64,000 nt of DNA from JADGRB01 sp963835825 (GCA_963835825.1 CAWIGZ010000004.1:372001-436000), one strand, 5' to 3'. Shown: positions 1 through 8,521, counted from the first letter of the stretch. The notes: generated from the sequence alone by a model not told the origin. Made by a program: numbers and translations.

Positions 1-1
1 G

Positions 2-898
2 GCGGCGATCTATGCCGGCCGTGCCAACCTCGATCCGGTCCTGTTCGAAGGCGGCGGCGCCGCCATCGAGCCGGTCACGCTGCCGGGCGGGCAGCTGATG
101 ATCACCACCGAGGTCGAGAACTACCCCGGCTTTCCCAAGGGGGTGCAGGGGCCCGAGCTCATGGAGCTGTTCAAGGCCCAGGCCGAACGGTTCGGCACCC
201 GGGTCGTCACCGGCGACGTCACCGCCGTCGACCTGTCGGACCGCCCGTTCAAGATCACCTCGACCGAGGGGAACCTGGTCGCCGAGACGATGATCATCGC
301 CACCGGCGCGTCGGCCAAGTGGCTGGGGATCCCGTCGGAGCCGAAGTTCCAGAACTACGGCGTGTCGGCCTGCGCGACCTGCGACGGCGCGCTCTTCAAG
401 GGGCGGGAGCTGATCGTCGTGGGCGGCGGCGACACGGCGATGGAGGAGGCGAACTTCCTCACCCGCTTCGCCACCAAGGTCACCATCATCCACCGCCGCG
501 AGGAGTTCCGCGCCTCGAAGATCATGCTCGATCGCGCCATGCACAACCCGAAGATCACGCTCATCACCAACGCCGTCGTCGAGGAGATCCTGGGCGAGCT
601 GCCGCGGCCGGGCGTCACCGGCGTCAAGCTGCGCGACACCCGCGACAACTCGATCCGCGAGATGCCGGCGGGCGGCCTCTTCGTCGCCATCGGCCACGAG
701 CCGAACTCCAAGCTTTTCCGGGGCCTCCTCGACATGGACGCCGCCGGCTACCTGAAGGTGAAGCCGGGCTCGACCGCCACCAAGATCCCGGGCGTCTTCG
801 CCTGCGGCGACGTGGCCGACCACGTCTACCGCCAGGCGATCACCGCCGCCGGCACCGGCTGCATGGCCGCCATCGACGCCGAACGCTTCCTCGGCTGA
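2..898 (+). CDS. trxB: Thioredoxin reductase (5' partial)
   Basis: Flavoprotein that passes electrons from NADPH to thioredoxin in the cytoplasm. The reading frame is already open at the window edge and starts within AAIYAGRAN, so the N-terminal FAD GxGxxG and roughly the first 15-20 residues are missing. The ATG at 98 is internal, because family-like sequence (PGGQLMITTEVENYPGF) runs through it. The redox-active CATC pair is encoded at 371-382, followed by the NADPH-binding GGGDTA and the C-terminal FAD motif GVFACGDVAD. Length (298 residues visible) fits a TrxB of about 315. A small stem (GCGCC/GGCGC, 900-916) follows the stop and the next gene is convergent. Confidence 0.95.
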   Translation, partial: AAIYAGRANLDPVLFEGGGAAIEPVTLPGGQLMITTEVENYPGFPKGVQGPELMELFKAQAERFGTRVVTGDVTAVDLSDRPFKITSTEGNLVAETMIIATGASAKWLGIPSEPKFQNYGVSACATCDGALFKGRELIVVGGGDTAMEEANFLTRFATKVTIIHRREEFRASKIMLDRAMHNPKITLITNAVVEEILGELPRPGVTGVKLRDTRDNSIREMPAGGLFVAIGHEPNSKLFRGLLDMDAAGYLKVKPGSTATKIPGVFACGDVADHVYRQAITAAGTGCMAAIDAERFLG

Positions 899-931
899 CG
901 CGCCTCCGTTCGGCGCGCGGGTCCCCGGCCG

Positions 932-1651
932 CTATGGTGCGGCGGCCGCGGACTTGGCCTTGTGGGACTTCTTGTGGCCCGGCGCTCCGCCCGCGCCGTC
1001 GGCGCCGGTCTTGCTGCTCTTGCCGCTCTTGCCGCTCTTGCCACCTTCTCCGGCGGCGACGGCGAGGGGAGTCCCCTTCAGCTTGAACTGCTGGTTGGCG
1101 CCCGACTTCCAGTCCGCCTGGCTGACCACCGTGCCGTCGGCGGTTCCGCCGCCGGTGACGTCCAGCGACTTCCCGCTGTGGCGGGCCACCAGGCGAACGT
1201 TTCCGCCGCCGCCGTCGGCGATGATCCAGTTCTGGTTGGCGCCGCCGTTGCACGGGTACTGCTGCACCAGCGCGCCGTCGTTCATCGCCAAGGCCGAAAC
1301 GTCGAGGCACTTCTCACTGTTGACGTTCACGACGGCGTAGTAGCCGCCCGGCACCGGCGAGAGCTTGAACTGCTGGGCGGGCGTGCCGTTGCACGTCGCG
1401 ATCTCCGCGCGCGCGAGGTCAGCCTTGGTCCCACCGCCGAACTGCAGGCACTTGGTGCCGCTGGCCGTGGCGATGGTGACCGGTGCTTTGACGTCGATGG
1501 TCAACGCAGCCCGGGCTGGCTCGGGAGGAGGGGCCGCGGGCGCCGGCGCCGGCTCTTCCTTCTTGTCCTCTTGCTGAACGCAGCCCGCGGCGAGCGCGAG
1601 CGCCAGCAGCGCCACCAGGGAACCCGAGGACCACTTGTTGATTCGCGTCAT
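932..1651 (-). CDS. Ricin-type lectin lipoprotein
   Basis: Probable outer-surface lipoprotein of 239 aa that binds carbohydrate. The N-terminus has a hydrophobic core and lipobox ending LALAAGC (Cys24), then a Pro/Ala/Glu-rich spacer. Residues about 58-200 form a ricin B (beta-trefoil) domain with the repeating CLD/QxW signature: KCLQF, QQFKL, KCLDV, QNWII, KSLDV, QQFKL. The C-terminal 35 residues are Gly/Lys/Ser-rich (GKSGKSGKSSK, HKKSHKAK) and strongly basic. The ATG at 1651 is chosen because it gives a normal lipoprotein signal; the frame stays open upstream but loses this. No enzymatic domain is attached, so the ligand is unknown. Confidence 0.75.
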   Translation of the reverse strand: MTRINKWSSGSLVALLALALAAGCVQQEDKKEEPAPAPAAPPPEPARAALTIDVKAPVTIATASGTKCLQFGGGTKADLARAEIATCNGTPAQQFKLSPVPGGYYAVVNVNSEKCLDVSALAMNDGALVQQYPCNGGANQNWIIADGGGGNVRLVARHSGKSLDVTGGGTADGTVVSQADWKSGANQQFKLKGTPLAVAAGEGGKSGKSGKSSKTGADGAGGAPGHKKSHKAKSAAAAP

Positions 1652-1774
1652 GGTGTTTTCCAGTGCAGGACAGGGGCGGAGATTGACGACGGGCAGAGCC
1701 TGCCTCGCCCCCACCTCCAAAGTCAACGGGGCGTGTTTTTCGGTTCCTTTTCCGGTTCTCGTTCGCGTTCCTGG

Positions 1775-1780
1775 CATAAT
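1775..1780 (+). promoter_or_regulatory. Candidate -10 box (CATAAT)
   Basis: CATAAT matches the sigma-70 -10 consensus at 5 of 6 positions. It ends 9 nt before the ATG at 1790, which has no Shine-Dalgarno. I see no good -35. The predicted transcript would have little or no leader. Confidence 0.35.
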
Positions 1781-1789
1781 CCCCGGGCG

Positions 1790-2395
1790 ATGAGCAGCGA
1801 GCCCGTTGCGCCCGGCGCCGACGCCGAGCCGGATTTCGAGCTGACCGAGGCCTCCGGCGTGAGCGCGGGGGCCGTGCCCACCGCGCCGGTCGCCGAGGCG
1901 GGCGCCGCGCCGGAGCGGTCGGCCATTCCGCCCGAGAAGGCGGTCGAGCTGCTCTCGAAGATCAGCCTCTTCTCCGCGCTGCAGCCGAGCTACTTGCGGC
2001 GAATCGCCAACCTCGGCATCGAGGAGGACTATCCGTCGGGCGCCGTGATCTTCAAGGAGGGGGCGCAGGGGGACAAGATGTACCTCATCCTCTCGGGCGC
2101 CGTGCGCATCGGGCGGCAGGTGGCGGGGATGGGCGAGGAGGCGCTGGCCATCCTGCGCGCCGGCACCCACTTCGGCGAGATGGCGCTCATCGACGACTTC
2201 CCCCGCAGCGCCGACGCCCGCGCGCACGAGGCCTGCCGCCTGTTCGTGGTCCGCAAGGAGGACATGGAGGACCTCCTCTTCGTCGACCGCGATCTCGCCT
2301 ACGATCTGCTCTGGTCGTTCGTTCGCACGCTGTCGTCGCGCCTCCGGGAGACGAACGACAAGATGACCTTCATGGCCGTCACCTCCAAGTTTTGA
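1790..2395 (+). CDS. Cyclic nucleotide-binding domain protein
   Basis: A 201-aa protein with a disordered acidic/Ala-Pro N-terminus (residues 1-45) and a single cNMP-binding (CRP-like) beta-roll, about residues 50-180. The phosphate-binding cassette reads FGEMALIDDFPRSA, with the Glu and Arg that contact the cyclic phosphate in this family. There is no C-terminal helix-turn-helix, so it is not a CRP-type transcription factor; it may be a cNMP-responsive adaptor. The ATG at 1790 is the first start after a CATAAT box, and there is no Shine-Dalgarno. It precedes the bactofilin gene in the same orientation with a 76-nt gap. Confidence 0.8.
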   Translation: MSSEPVAPGADAEPDFELTEASGVSAGAVPTAPVAEAGAAPERSAIPPEKAVELLSKISLFSALQPSYLRRIANLGIEEDYPSGAVIFKEGAQGDKMYLILSGAVRIGRQVAGMGEEALAILRAGTHFGEMALIDDFPRSADARAHEACRLFVVRKEDMEDLLFVDRDLAYDLLWSFVRTLSSRLRETNDKMTFMAVTSKF

Positions 2396-2471
2396 CGGCA
2401 TCCTGACGGCGACGCGCCGTTTCACTTCAGTTCGGAGGAGATCCGGCCGATTCACGACCGGAGGATCCGAC

Positions 2472-2891
2472 ATGGCATGGAAATCCAAGCCTGAGAGCGG
2501 TGGCGGCGCGACCCACGACGCGATCGAGAACGTCCTGGGGCGGTCGTGCGTGGTGCACGGCGATCTGAGCGCGGAGGGCGCGTTTCGAATCGACGGCACG
2601 GTCGAGGGCTCCGTCGAATCGCGGGCAGCCGTCGTCGTTGGCGAGAGCGGCACCGTGCGGGGCCTCGTGCGCGGCACCGACATCGTCGTCGCGGGCTCGG
2701 TGATCGGCGACGTGATCTGCTCGGGGCACCTGGAGATCCTGGCCAAGGGGCGGATCGAGGGGGACATCAGCGCCAAGAGCATGCGCATCGAGACCGGCGG
2801 GGTGTTCCGCGGGACCAGCAGCATGGGCGGCGAGGCCGGCGCCGTCGCCGACGCCGCCGATCCGCGCGGGTCGCTCTCCTCCGTCGCGTAG
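2472..2891 (+). CDS. Bactofilin family cytoskeletal protein
   Basis: A 139-aa bactofilin (old DUF583). These proteins polymerise into filaments without a nucleotide and act as scaffolds for cell-shape or wall-modifying enzymes. The core at about residues 18-115 is the characteristic right-handed beta-helix rich in short G-x-V/I repeats (VHGDLSAEG, IDGTVEGSV, VVAGSVIGDV, GRIEGDISA). The short N-terminal tail, WKSKPESGGG, is of the kind that mediates membrane contact. GGAGG at 2459-2464 is a good Shine-Dalgarno for the ATG. The stop is 3 nt before the start of a membrane-anchored peptidase, so the two are very probably co-translated and functionally linked. Confidence 0.92.
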   Translation: MAWKSKPESGGGATHDAIENVLGRSCVVHGDLSAEGAFRIDGTVEGSVESRAAVVVGESGTVRGLVRGTDIVVAGSVIGDVICSGHLEILAKGRIEGDISAKSMRIETGGVFRGTSSMGGEAGAVADAADPRGSLSSVA

Positions 2892-2894
2892 GCA

Positions 2895-3788
2895 ATGCCG
2901 CTCCGGACGCCGACAACCGGTCCGGGCGTCGACCTCGAACGAATCCGCAAGCAGCAGGCGAAACCTCGGCGCGCCCGGCTGCGGATCATGATCGCCGGGG
3001 ATCCGAACCGGCCGATCCGCACCATCTCGTTGCCGCGCCGGTTGCCGCTGGTGGTGTCGCTCGTCTTCGGAACCCTGGCCATCGCGACGGTGGTGCTCGC
3101 CTGCGGGTCGTGGAAGCTGAGCGGCGCGCTGGCGGGCCTGCAGCGGCGGATGTTCGCGATGGTCCGCGCGGCGGACAGCGCGGCGCTGGCGTCCGGCGAC
3201 ACCGCCCCGGGGACCTCGGCCGGCCTGTTCGCGGCGGCGGCGGGACCGGCGGGCGGCGTGCGCCTTCCGGCCGGGCAAATCGGCAGCTTCGTCATTCAAC
3301 TGGTGAACACCGGCGAGGAGCTCGAGGTGAAGCTCAACGTCGCGACCGGGGAGGTCGACGCGGAGGGCTACCGCCGGCTGCGCCACCTCATGCGTTGCCA
3401 GCGCACCACCGCCGAGACCCCGATCGATCCGCGGCTCATCGGCCTGCTCTATCGCATCTCGCAGCGGACCCGGCAGAAGATCATGCTGGTCTCCGGTTTC
3501 CGCGCCCCGATGTTCTCGCTGGCGACGCTCAGCTATCACACGCGGGGGATGGCGGCCGACATCCGAATCCCCGGCATGACGCCGCTCATGGTGCGCGATC
3601 TCGCCGAGTCGATGGGCGTGAAGGGGATCGGCTATTACCCGGTGTCCGGTTTCGTTCACGTCGACGTGCGCGACCAGTTCACGACCTGGACCGACTACGG
3701 GCGGGACCGGCAGGACACCGAAGGGGCCGAGCACGGGCCCGAGCACGGCGAGCAGGTCGGCACCGAGCCGGACGACGGCGCCCTCTGA
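2895..3788 (+). CDS. Membrane-anchored M15/DUF882 peptidase-like protein
   Basis: A 297-aa protein with a basic cytoplasmic tail (1-48), one membrane segment (about 50-72), a periplasmic linker, and a C-terminal DUF882 (YcbK-like, peptidase M15 fold) domain from about residue 125. Zinc ligands appear conserved: His215 and Asp222 in YHTRGMAADIR, and His255 in GFVHVD. The family is linked to peptidoglycan metabolism as D,D-/L,D-carboxypeptidase-like enzymes. The hydrophilic tail after residue 270 (GAEHGPEHGEQ) is extra. It is coupled to the bactofilin 3 nt upstream, which suggests a scaffold-enzyme pair acting on the wall. Confidence 0.82.
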   Translation: MPLRTPTTGPGVDLERIRKQQAKPRRARLRIMIAGDPNRPIRTISLPRRLPLVVSLVFGTLAIATVVLACGSWKLSGALAGLQRRMFAMVRAADSAALASGDTAPGTSAGLFAAAAGPAGGVRLPAGQIGSFVIQLVNTGEELEVKLNVATGEVDAEGYRRLRHLMRCQRTTAETPIDPRLIGLLYRISQRTRQKIMLVSGFRAPMFSLATLSYHTRGMAADIRIPGMTPLMVRDLAESMGVKGIGYYPVSGFVHVDVRDQFTTWTDYGRDRQDTEGAEHGPEHGEQVGTEPDDGAL

Positions 3789-3857
3789 CCGCGGCCCGTC
3801 GTCGAGCTCGGCCTTCGAACGCTCACCTCCGGGCGTCCGCCCGCCGTGCGCCAGGTG

Positions 3858-5312
3858 TCAGCGCAGGTTCACGCAGCGTGAGTTCTCGGCGCGCAGACGC
3901 GCGAATGCCGCCGGATCGGGGCGACGCTTCTGGGCGCGCAAGGCCGCCACGTATTCGCCGGCCGCATGGCAGGCGTCGCCGTGGCCGCTCAAGGCGTGTC
4001 CGAAGCGTTCGGTCGCCTTGACGAGATCCCCGGCGAGCTGTGCGGCCACGCCATCGAGGTAAGCCTGCAGCGGGTCGTCGGTAGCGGCCGCGACGGTCGC
4101 CTGGCCCGCAGCCCGCGCGGGGAGATGGGGCGTGCGCGAAGCCAGCTGGCGGAGCCGAACGAGATCGGCATCGGGGGCGTGCGCCGCCGGTCCGAGCGCG
4201 CCCAGGGCCAGGCCCAGCGCGCCGACGCCGCCCGCTGCCAGCGCCGCACGGGCGACCAGCAGCGTGGTCTCCGGATCCGCTGGACGTGGGCCGCCCGGAA
4301 GCGTCCCCGCGTGGCCGCGACCGAGGGCGACCGCGGCCGTCGCCCAGACGAACGCCGGCATCTGAGCCGCCTCCCGTCGTCGGGCCCGCGCCAACAGGCC
4401 CGCCGCGCGGTCGACGGCGCCGAGCTGCGCGAGCAGCAGAGCGGCTCGGGCGAGCAGACGCGGCTGCTCGGGGACGGCGCGGGCGGCGCTCTCCGCGTCG
4501 CTGCGCGCGGCGGCTCTGTTTCCCGCGCTCCGCTCGCGCTCGGCCCGCGCGAGCAGGCACGCCGTTTCGATCGCCGGCGGCCGCCACTTCCCGCTGCAGA
4601 TCGGTGCGCCCTGCAGCGCAACGCCTTGGTCGCTCGTCGCCAGCGCGACCTCGTCCATCAGAAGCTGGGAGCGCGGATCGCCGGGCAGGTCCGACAGGGC
4701 GGCCGCGAGCGGCAGCCGCGCCCGCCCGACGTTGCCGAGGTCGAGGTAAAGCTCCGCCTCCGCCACCCGCGAAGCGAGAAACGCGGGCGCGACGACGGTC
4801 GCCGCGTCGAACGCCCGCGCGGCCCCCTCGAGATCGCCCGCGAGCGCGCGGGCGCGGCCGAGCGCGTACAGCGGATAGGGGCTCGCGGGCTGGGCAGCGG
4901 CTGCCGTGGCGGCGATGCGCGCGGCGCCGTCCCGGTCGCCATTTCGGGCGGCGAGCAGCGCCTTGGCGCTCGCCGCCAACGCCGACGCGCCGTCTCCCCG
5001 CCCATCGGGCAGCCGGAAGCGCGCGAGGATTGCCTCCGCCTCCGGGGCGGTCGTCGCGCCGTAATCGATGGCCAGCCGGGCGTCGGCAAAGGCGAGCGCG
5101 GCCGCCTCGGCCCGCCCTCCGCCCGCCCCCAGCACCAGCCGCCGCCCGACCGCCTGGGCCCGCCCGAGGTCGCCGAGGCCGCCACGGTCGAGCGCGGCGG
5201 CCAGCTCAGCGTCGAGCTGTCGGTCGAGGGTGCCGGTTCGGGCATGGACGAGCCACCCCACCGTCCCGCCCCCCACGACGGCGATCGCCAGGACCCAAGC
5301 GGCGCCGCGCAT
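3858..5312 (-). CDS. TPR-like repeat protein with N-terminal anchor
   Basis: A 484-aa protein with one N-terminal membrane segment (AWVLAIAVVGGGTVGWLV, about residues 5-22) followed by an almost entirely helical, Ala/Arg/Leu-rich region. The repeat pattern resembles degenerate TPRs: ALGRARALAGDLEGAARAFD, RAALLLAQLGAVDRAAGLLA, AYLDGVAAQLAGDLVKATER. It is probably a periplasmic scaffold held at the inner membrane. I recognise no enzyme motif. The gene is convergent with the peptidase gene and stands alone on its strand before ychF. Confidence 0.6.
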   Translation of the reverse strand: MRGAAWVLAIAVVGGGTVGWLVHARTGTLDRQLDAELAAALDRGGLGDLGRAQAVGRRLVLGAGGGRAEAAALAFADARLAIDYGATTAPEAEAILARFRLPDGRGDGASALAASAKALLAARNGDRDGAARIAATAAAAQPASPYPLYALGRARALAGDLEGAARAFDAATVVAPAFLASRVAEAELYLDLGNVGRARLPLAAALSDLPGDPRSQLLMDEVALATSDQGVALQGAPICSGKWRPPAIETACLLARAERERSAGNRAAARSDAESAARAVPEQPRLLARAALLLAQLGAVDRAAGLLARARRREAAQMPAFVWATAAVALGRGHAGTLPGGPRPADPETTLLVARAALAAGGVGALGLALGALGPAAHAPDADLVRLRQLASRTPHLPARAAGQATVAAATDDPLQAYLDGVAAQLAGDLVKATERFGHALSGHGDACHAAGEYVAALRAQKRRPDPAAFARLRAENSRCVNLR

Positions 5313-5424
5313 TCACCATTGTCTATCGGCAAACCGCCGGCCCGTCCAAAACGCGACCGTGCCGTCCGGGCGCGGGATCCCGAAGCGCCGACACCGGCTC
5401 CCCAGGAGCTCCGTCACCGGCGGT

Positions 5425-6529
5425 TCAGACGTTGAACTTGAAGTGGATGACGTCGCCGTCGCGGACGACGTACTCCTTGCCTTCGAGCTGCAGCTTGGCG
5501 TTGGCGCGGCAGGCTGCCTCGGAGCCGTACTTGATCAGGTCCTCCCACCAGATGACCTCGGCCTTGATGAAGCCGCGCTCGAAGTCGGTGTGGATGACGC
5601 CCGCCGCCTGGGGGGCCTTGGCGCCGCGCTTGACGGTCCAGGCGCGGCACTCGTCGGGGCCGGCGGTGAGGAAGGTGATGAGGTCGAGGATCTTGTAGGC
5701 GGTGTGGGCGACGGCGTGCAGGCCGGGCTCTTTCAGGCCGAGGCTCTCGAGAAACGCGGGGCGATCGGCGGCGTCGAGGGCGGCGATCTCCGCCTCGGCG
5801 GCGGCGCAGATGACGACCACCGGCGCGCCTTCGGCTTCCGCGTGCGCCCGCAGCGCGCTGACGTACTTGTCGCCGGCGGCGCTGGCGAGCTGCTTCTCGG
5901 CGACGTTGGCGACGTAGAAGACCTTCTTCAGCGTCAGCAGGCCCAGGTCGCGCAGCAACAGCTGCGCCTCGGCGTCGAGCCCCTGCGCGCGCGCCGGCTT
6001 GCCCGCGTCGAGCCCGGCTTTCAGCTTCTCGCAGAGCTCGAGGACGAGCTTCTCCTCCTTGATCGCCTGCGCCCTTGAGCGCCTTCTTGGCCCGCTCGAT
6101 CCGCTTGTCGACGGTCTCCAGGTCCTTGAGGCAGAGCTCGGTGTCGATGGTGCCGACGTCGGCCACCGGATCGACGCGCCCCTCGACGTGGATGACGTTG
6201 TCGTCCTCGAAGCAGCGGACGACGTGGGCGATGGCGTCGGTCTCGCGGATGTTGGCCAAAAATTGGTTGCCGAGGCCTTCACCCTTCGAGGCCCCGCGCA
6301 CCAGGCCGGCGATGTCGACGAAGTTCACCGTCGCGGCGACGACCGACTTCGGGTGGTAGAGCTCGACCAGCGCGTCGAGGCGCGCGTCGGGCACCGGGAC
6401 CACGCCGACGTTCGGCTCGATGGTGCAAAACGGATAGTTCGCCACGGCGGCGCCCGCCGCCGACAGCGCGTTGAAGAGCGTCGACTTGCCCACGTTGGGC
6501 AGCCCGACGATGCCGCAAGAGATCGCCAT
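5425..6529 (-). CDS. ychF: Redox-regulated ATPase YchF (frameshifted)
   Basis: Obg-family ATPase associated with ribosomes. The N-terminal half (from 6529) has the P-loop GLPNVGKSTLFNAL, the NYPFCTIEPN switch region and FVDIAGLVRGASKGEGLG. The C-terminal half, ending AGVIHTDFERGF...DVIHFKFNV at 5425, is complete but lies in another frame. The frames switch at about 6072-6074, in a CCC run (GGG on the coding strand). Removing one base there restores an open frame of 367 codons, the normal family length. It lies 45 nt downstream of atpE on the same strand. Either the base is a sequence/assembly error or the gene is recently broken; for an almost universal gene I favour the error. Confidence 0.85.
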
Positions 6530-6574
6530 GGAAAACGCCTGAAGCCAGTCTAGGCGACCGGCGTCTCGGCGGCT

Positions 6575-6916
6575 CTAACCAATCTTGCCGAAGAGCTGGA
6601 AGGCGATGAGCAGGCCGTAGATGACCAGCGACTCGATGAGCGCCAGACCGACGATCATCGGGACGAAGATCTTGCCCGAGGCCTGCGGGTTGCGGGCGAT
6701 GCCTTCCAGGGCCGAGCCGGCGGCGCGCCCCTGGCCGATGGCGCCACCCAGGGCCGACAGGCCGATGGCCAGCGCGGCGGCGAGCCCGAGCCACTTGTCG
6801 CGGTCGGCGCGGGCGACGTCCATTGCCTGCGCGAAGGCCGGGCTGGCGGTCAGGGTGACCGCGGCGGCGACGCCGAGGGCGAAGAGGGAAACGAAGGTCT
6901 TGGAGATGCGGCGCAT
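6575..6916 (-). CDS. atpE: F0F1 ATP synthase subunit c
   Basis: The proteolipid of the membrane rotor ring. At 113 aa it is about 30 longer than usual. The surplus is an N-terminal stretch (MRRISKTFVSLFALG to SPAFAQA) that looks like a cleavable signal peptide with an AFA-Q site. The mature part has two transmembrane helices joined by the polar loop ARNPQ. The ion-binding carboxylate is Glu95 in LIESLVIYG. Gln62 (GAIGQGRAAG), Ser96 and Tyr100 have exactly the spacing of the Na+ ligands of the Ilyobacter c-ring (Q32, E65, S66, Y70). It lies 66 nt after atpB. F1 genes are not in the window, so F0 and F1 are encoded apart. Confidence 0.93.
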   Translation of the reverse strand: MRRISKTFVSLFALGVAAAVTLTASPAFAQAMDVARADRDKWLGLAAALAIGLSALGGAIGQGRAAGSALEGIARNPQASGKIFVPMIVGLALIESLVIYGLLIAFQLFGKIG

Positions 6917-6982
6917 GATGATCGGGCTCCTGCTCGGTTTTGGTTTTCGGGTGCGGACCTTAGCTGCAATTCGATTGCCGGG

Positions 6983-7753
6983 CTAGTGCTCTTCGTGAGC
7001 GACCGCCTGGCCGATGTAAACGGTGGAGAGCAACGCGAAGACGATGGCCTGGACGACCGCGACGAACACTCCCATGAGGAGGAAGGGGACCGGGACCAGG
7101 AACGGGATGATGGCGAAGAACGCCAGCACCACCGCGTGATCGGCGGCGATGTTGCCGAGGAGCCGCATCGACAGCGACACCGGGCGGGCCAGGTGGCTCA
7201 CGATCTCGATGGGGATCATCAGCGGGGCGAGCCACCAGACCGGCCCCATGAAGTGCTTGAAGTACTTGATCCCGTGCGCCTTCACGCCGAACACGTGGGT
7301 GAGCAGGAAGATCAGCACCGACAGCATCAGGTTGGTCTTCAGCGTGTCGGTGGGCGGCAGGAACCCCGGGATGAGCGCCAGCAGGTTCGAGAACAGGATG
7401 AAGAAGAACAGCGTGCCGATGAGCGGCAGGTAGCGCCGGGCCTCCTTCTCGCCCATCACGCTGGCCATCAGGTTGAAGATCGTGTCCGCCAGCGTCTCGA
7501 ACAGGTTGCGCAGTCCGAACCTGGGCGGCGGCACGAGCCCGCCGTCGCTGGCGCCGTTGACGGCGGCGGCGTAACGGCTGGCGCCGAACAGCAGGAAGAG
7601 GAAGACCACCAGCGCGCCCAGCACGTGATCGAGCTGAAAGTGCGTGGTCTGGAACATCTGCCAGGTCCAGGTGCGACCGAGCAGCCCCTCCAGCCCGTCA
7701 TACAAGGAGCGGTAGCCGGGGAGAAATTCGAACCAGGTGGCGTGCGGGCTCAT
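6983..7753 (-). CDS. atpB: F0F1 ATP synthase subunit a
   Basis: The 256-aa stator subunit that forms the two ion half-channels against the c-ring. It is highly hydrophobic with about six membrane segments. The essential Arg lies in HLARPVSLSMRLLGN, equivalent to R210 of the E. coli protein, and the typical LLALIPGFLPPTDTLKTN loop precedes it. The start ATG at 7753 overlaps the stop of the upstream atpI-like gene by 4 nt (ATGA), so translation is probably coupled. Confidence 0.95.
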   Translation of the reverse strand: MSPHATWFEFLPGYRSLYDGLEGLLGRTWTWQMFQTTHFQLDHVLGALVVFLFLLFGASRYAAAVNGASDGGLVPPPRFGLRNLFETLADTIFNLMASVMGEKEARRYLPLIGTLFFFILFSNLLALIPGFLPPTDTLKTNLMLSVLIFLLTHVFGVKAHGIKYFKHFMGPVWWLAPLMIPIEIVSHLARPVSLSMRLLGNIAADHAVVLAFFAIIPFLVPVPFLLMGVFVAVVQAIVFALLSTVYIGQAVAHEEH

Positions 7754-8139
7754 GGCGTTTGCGCCTCGGCTTCTACCGCACGGCCGGAGAGCGACACCAG
7801 CAGGATCGCGACCACCAGCACGGAAAATCCCAGCGCGAATGGCACGACCGCCAGATGCGCGACACGGAGCGCGACGAACACCAGCGCGAAGAGGGCCGTC
7901 ATCTTGCCGATGAGCGCAAAGGCCAGCCCGCCGAGCGCGCCGGCCGAGGCGCCGTCGCGCGCGGCGGCGACCGCGCGCCCGCCCAGGCGGGCCAGAACGT
8001 AGAAGTCGGCGCAGGCCAGCAGCGCGCCGGCGGCAGCGCCCAGCGTCCCGCTGGAACCCCAGATGAGGCCCGCCAACGCGGTGAATGCCACCGCCAGGAT
8101 GACGTTGGCCCGCTCGATCCTCTTAACCCCGGCCGTCAT
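7750..8139 (-). CDS. atpI: ATP synthase subunit I-like membrane protein
   Basis: A 129-aa protein with four predicted membrane helices. Its position immediately before atpB (4-nt overlap) and after a small AtpZ-like gene (17-nt overlap) matches the AtpI family (ATP synthase I chain), which helps assemble the c-ring. Sequence signatures in this family are weak; the call rests on topology and gene order. The N-terminus is MTAGVKRIERANV and the C-terminus is short and polar (AVEAEAQTP). Confidence 0.7.
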   Translation of the reverse strand: MTAGVKRIERANVILAVAFTALAGLIWGSSGTLGAAAGALLACADFYVLARLGGRAVAAARDGASAGALGGLAFALIGKMTALFALVFVALRVAHLAVVPFALGFSVLVVAILLVSLSGRAVEAEAQTP

Positions 8140-8347
8140 CGTCTTTCCCCTGTTCGCGCTTGTAGGCGCGGGTCACCCGCACCAGCGCCTTGACGGCGGC
8201 GCCGATCCCCGCTGCAAATCCCAAATAGCTGAGCCAAGGTTGCGTTCCGAGCTTGTGGTCGAGGTAGTGCCCCCCCAGATAGCCGATCCCGATGGCGGCC
8301 GCGATCTCGATTCCGACGGCGCCGGTGGTGCCGGCAATCCGCCACAT
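8123..8347 (-). CDS. AtpZ/AtpI-family small membrane protein
   Basis: A 74-aa protein with two membrane segments and the family pattern GxxGYLGGHYLDHKLGTQPW followed by a second helix and a basic tail (TRAYKREQGKDD). AtpZ-type proteins sit at the head of ATP synthase operons and have been linked to assembly and Mg/Ca transport. The frame is open upstream, but the residues before Met8347 are not hydrophobic or conserved, so the ATG at 8347 is preferred although its Shine-Dalgarno (AAGAAG) is weak. It is the first gene of the F0 row; the promoter must lie in 8348-8558, where I see no convincing minus-strand box. Confidence 0.75.
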   Translation of the reverse strand: MWRIAGTTGAVGIEIAAAIGIGYLGGHYLDHKLGTQPWLSYLGFAAGIGAAVKALVRVTRAYKREQGKDDDGRG

Positions 8348-8521
8348 TTTTTTCGCTTCTTGGTCGATGGGCGGCGGTCCGATAACACGCCGAAGGCCTG
8401 AAATCAAGGCGGGCACCGCAGGCCGGCCTGCCACATCCCAGACCTCTCCAGGACGATCGGGGGACGGGCCGTCGAGCCGCGTCGCCGCGGTGAAGGCGAC
8501 GGTCCCTCGGCCACGCGCTTT

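Noticed and set aside
932..3295. A 787-codon minus-strand frame covering the cNMP-binding, bactofilin and peptidase genes.
   Set aside because: Only its last 239 codons (lipoprotein) look real. The rest is Arg/Pro/Ala antisense of well-recognised plus-strand genes.
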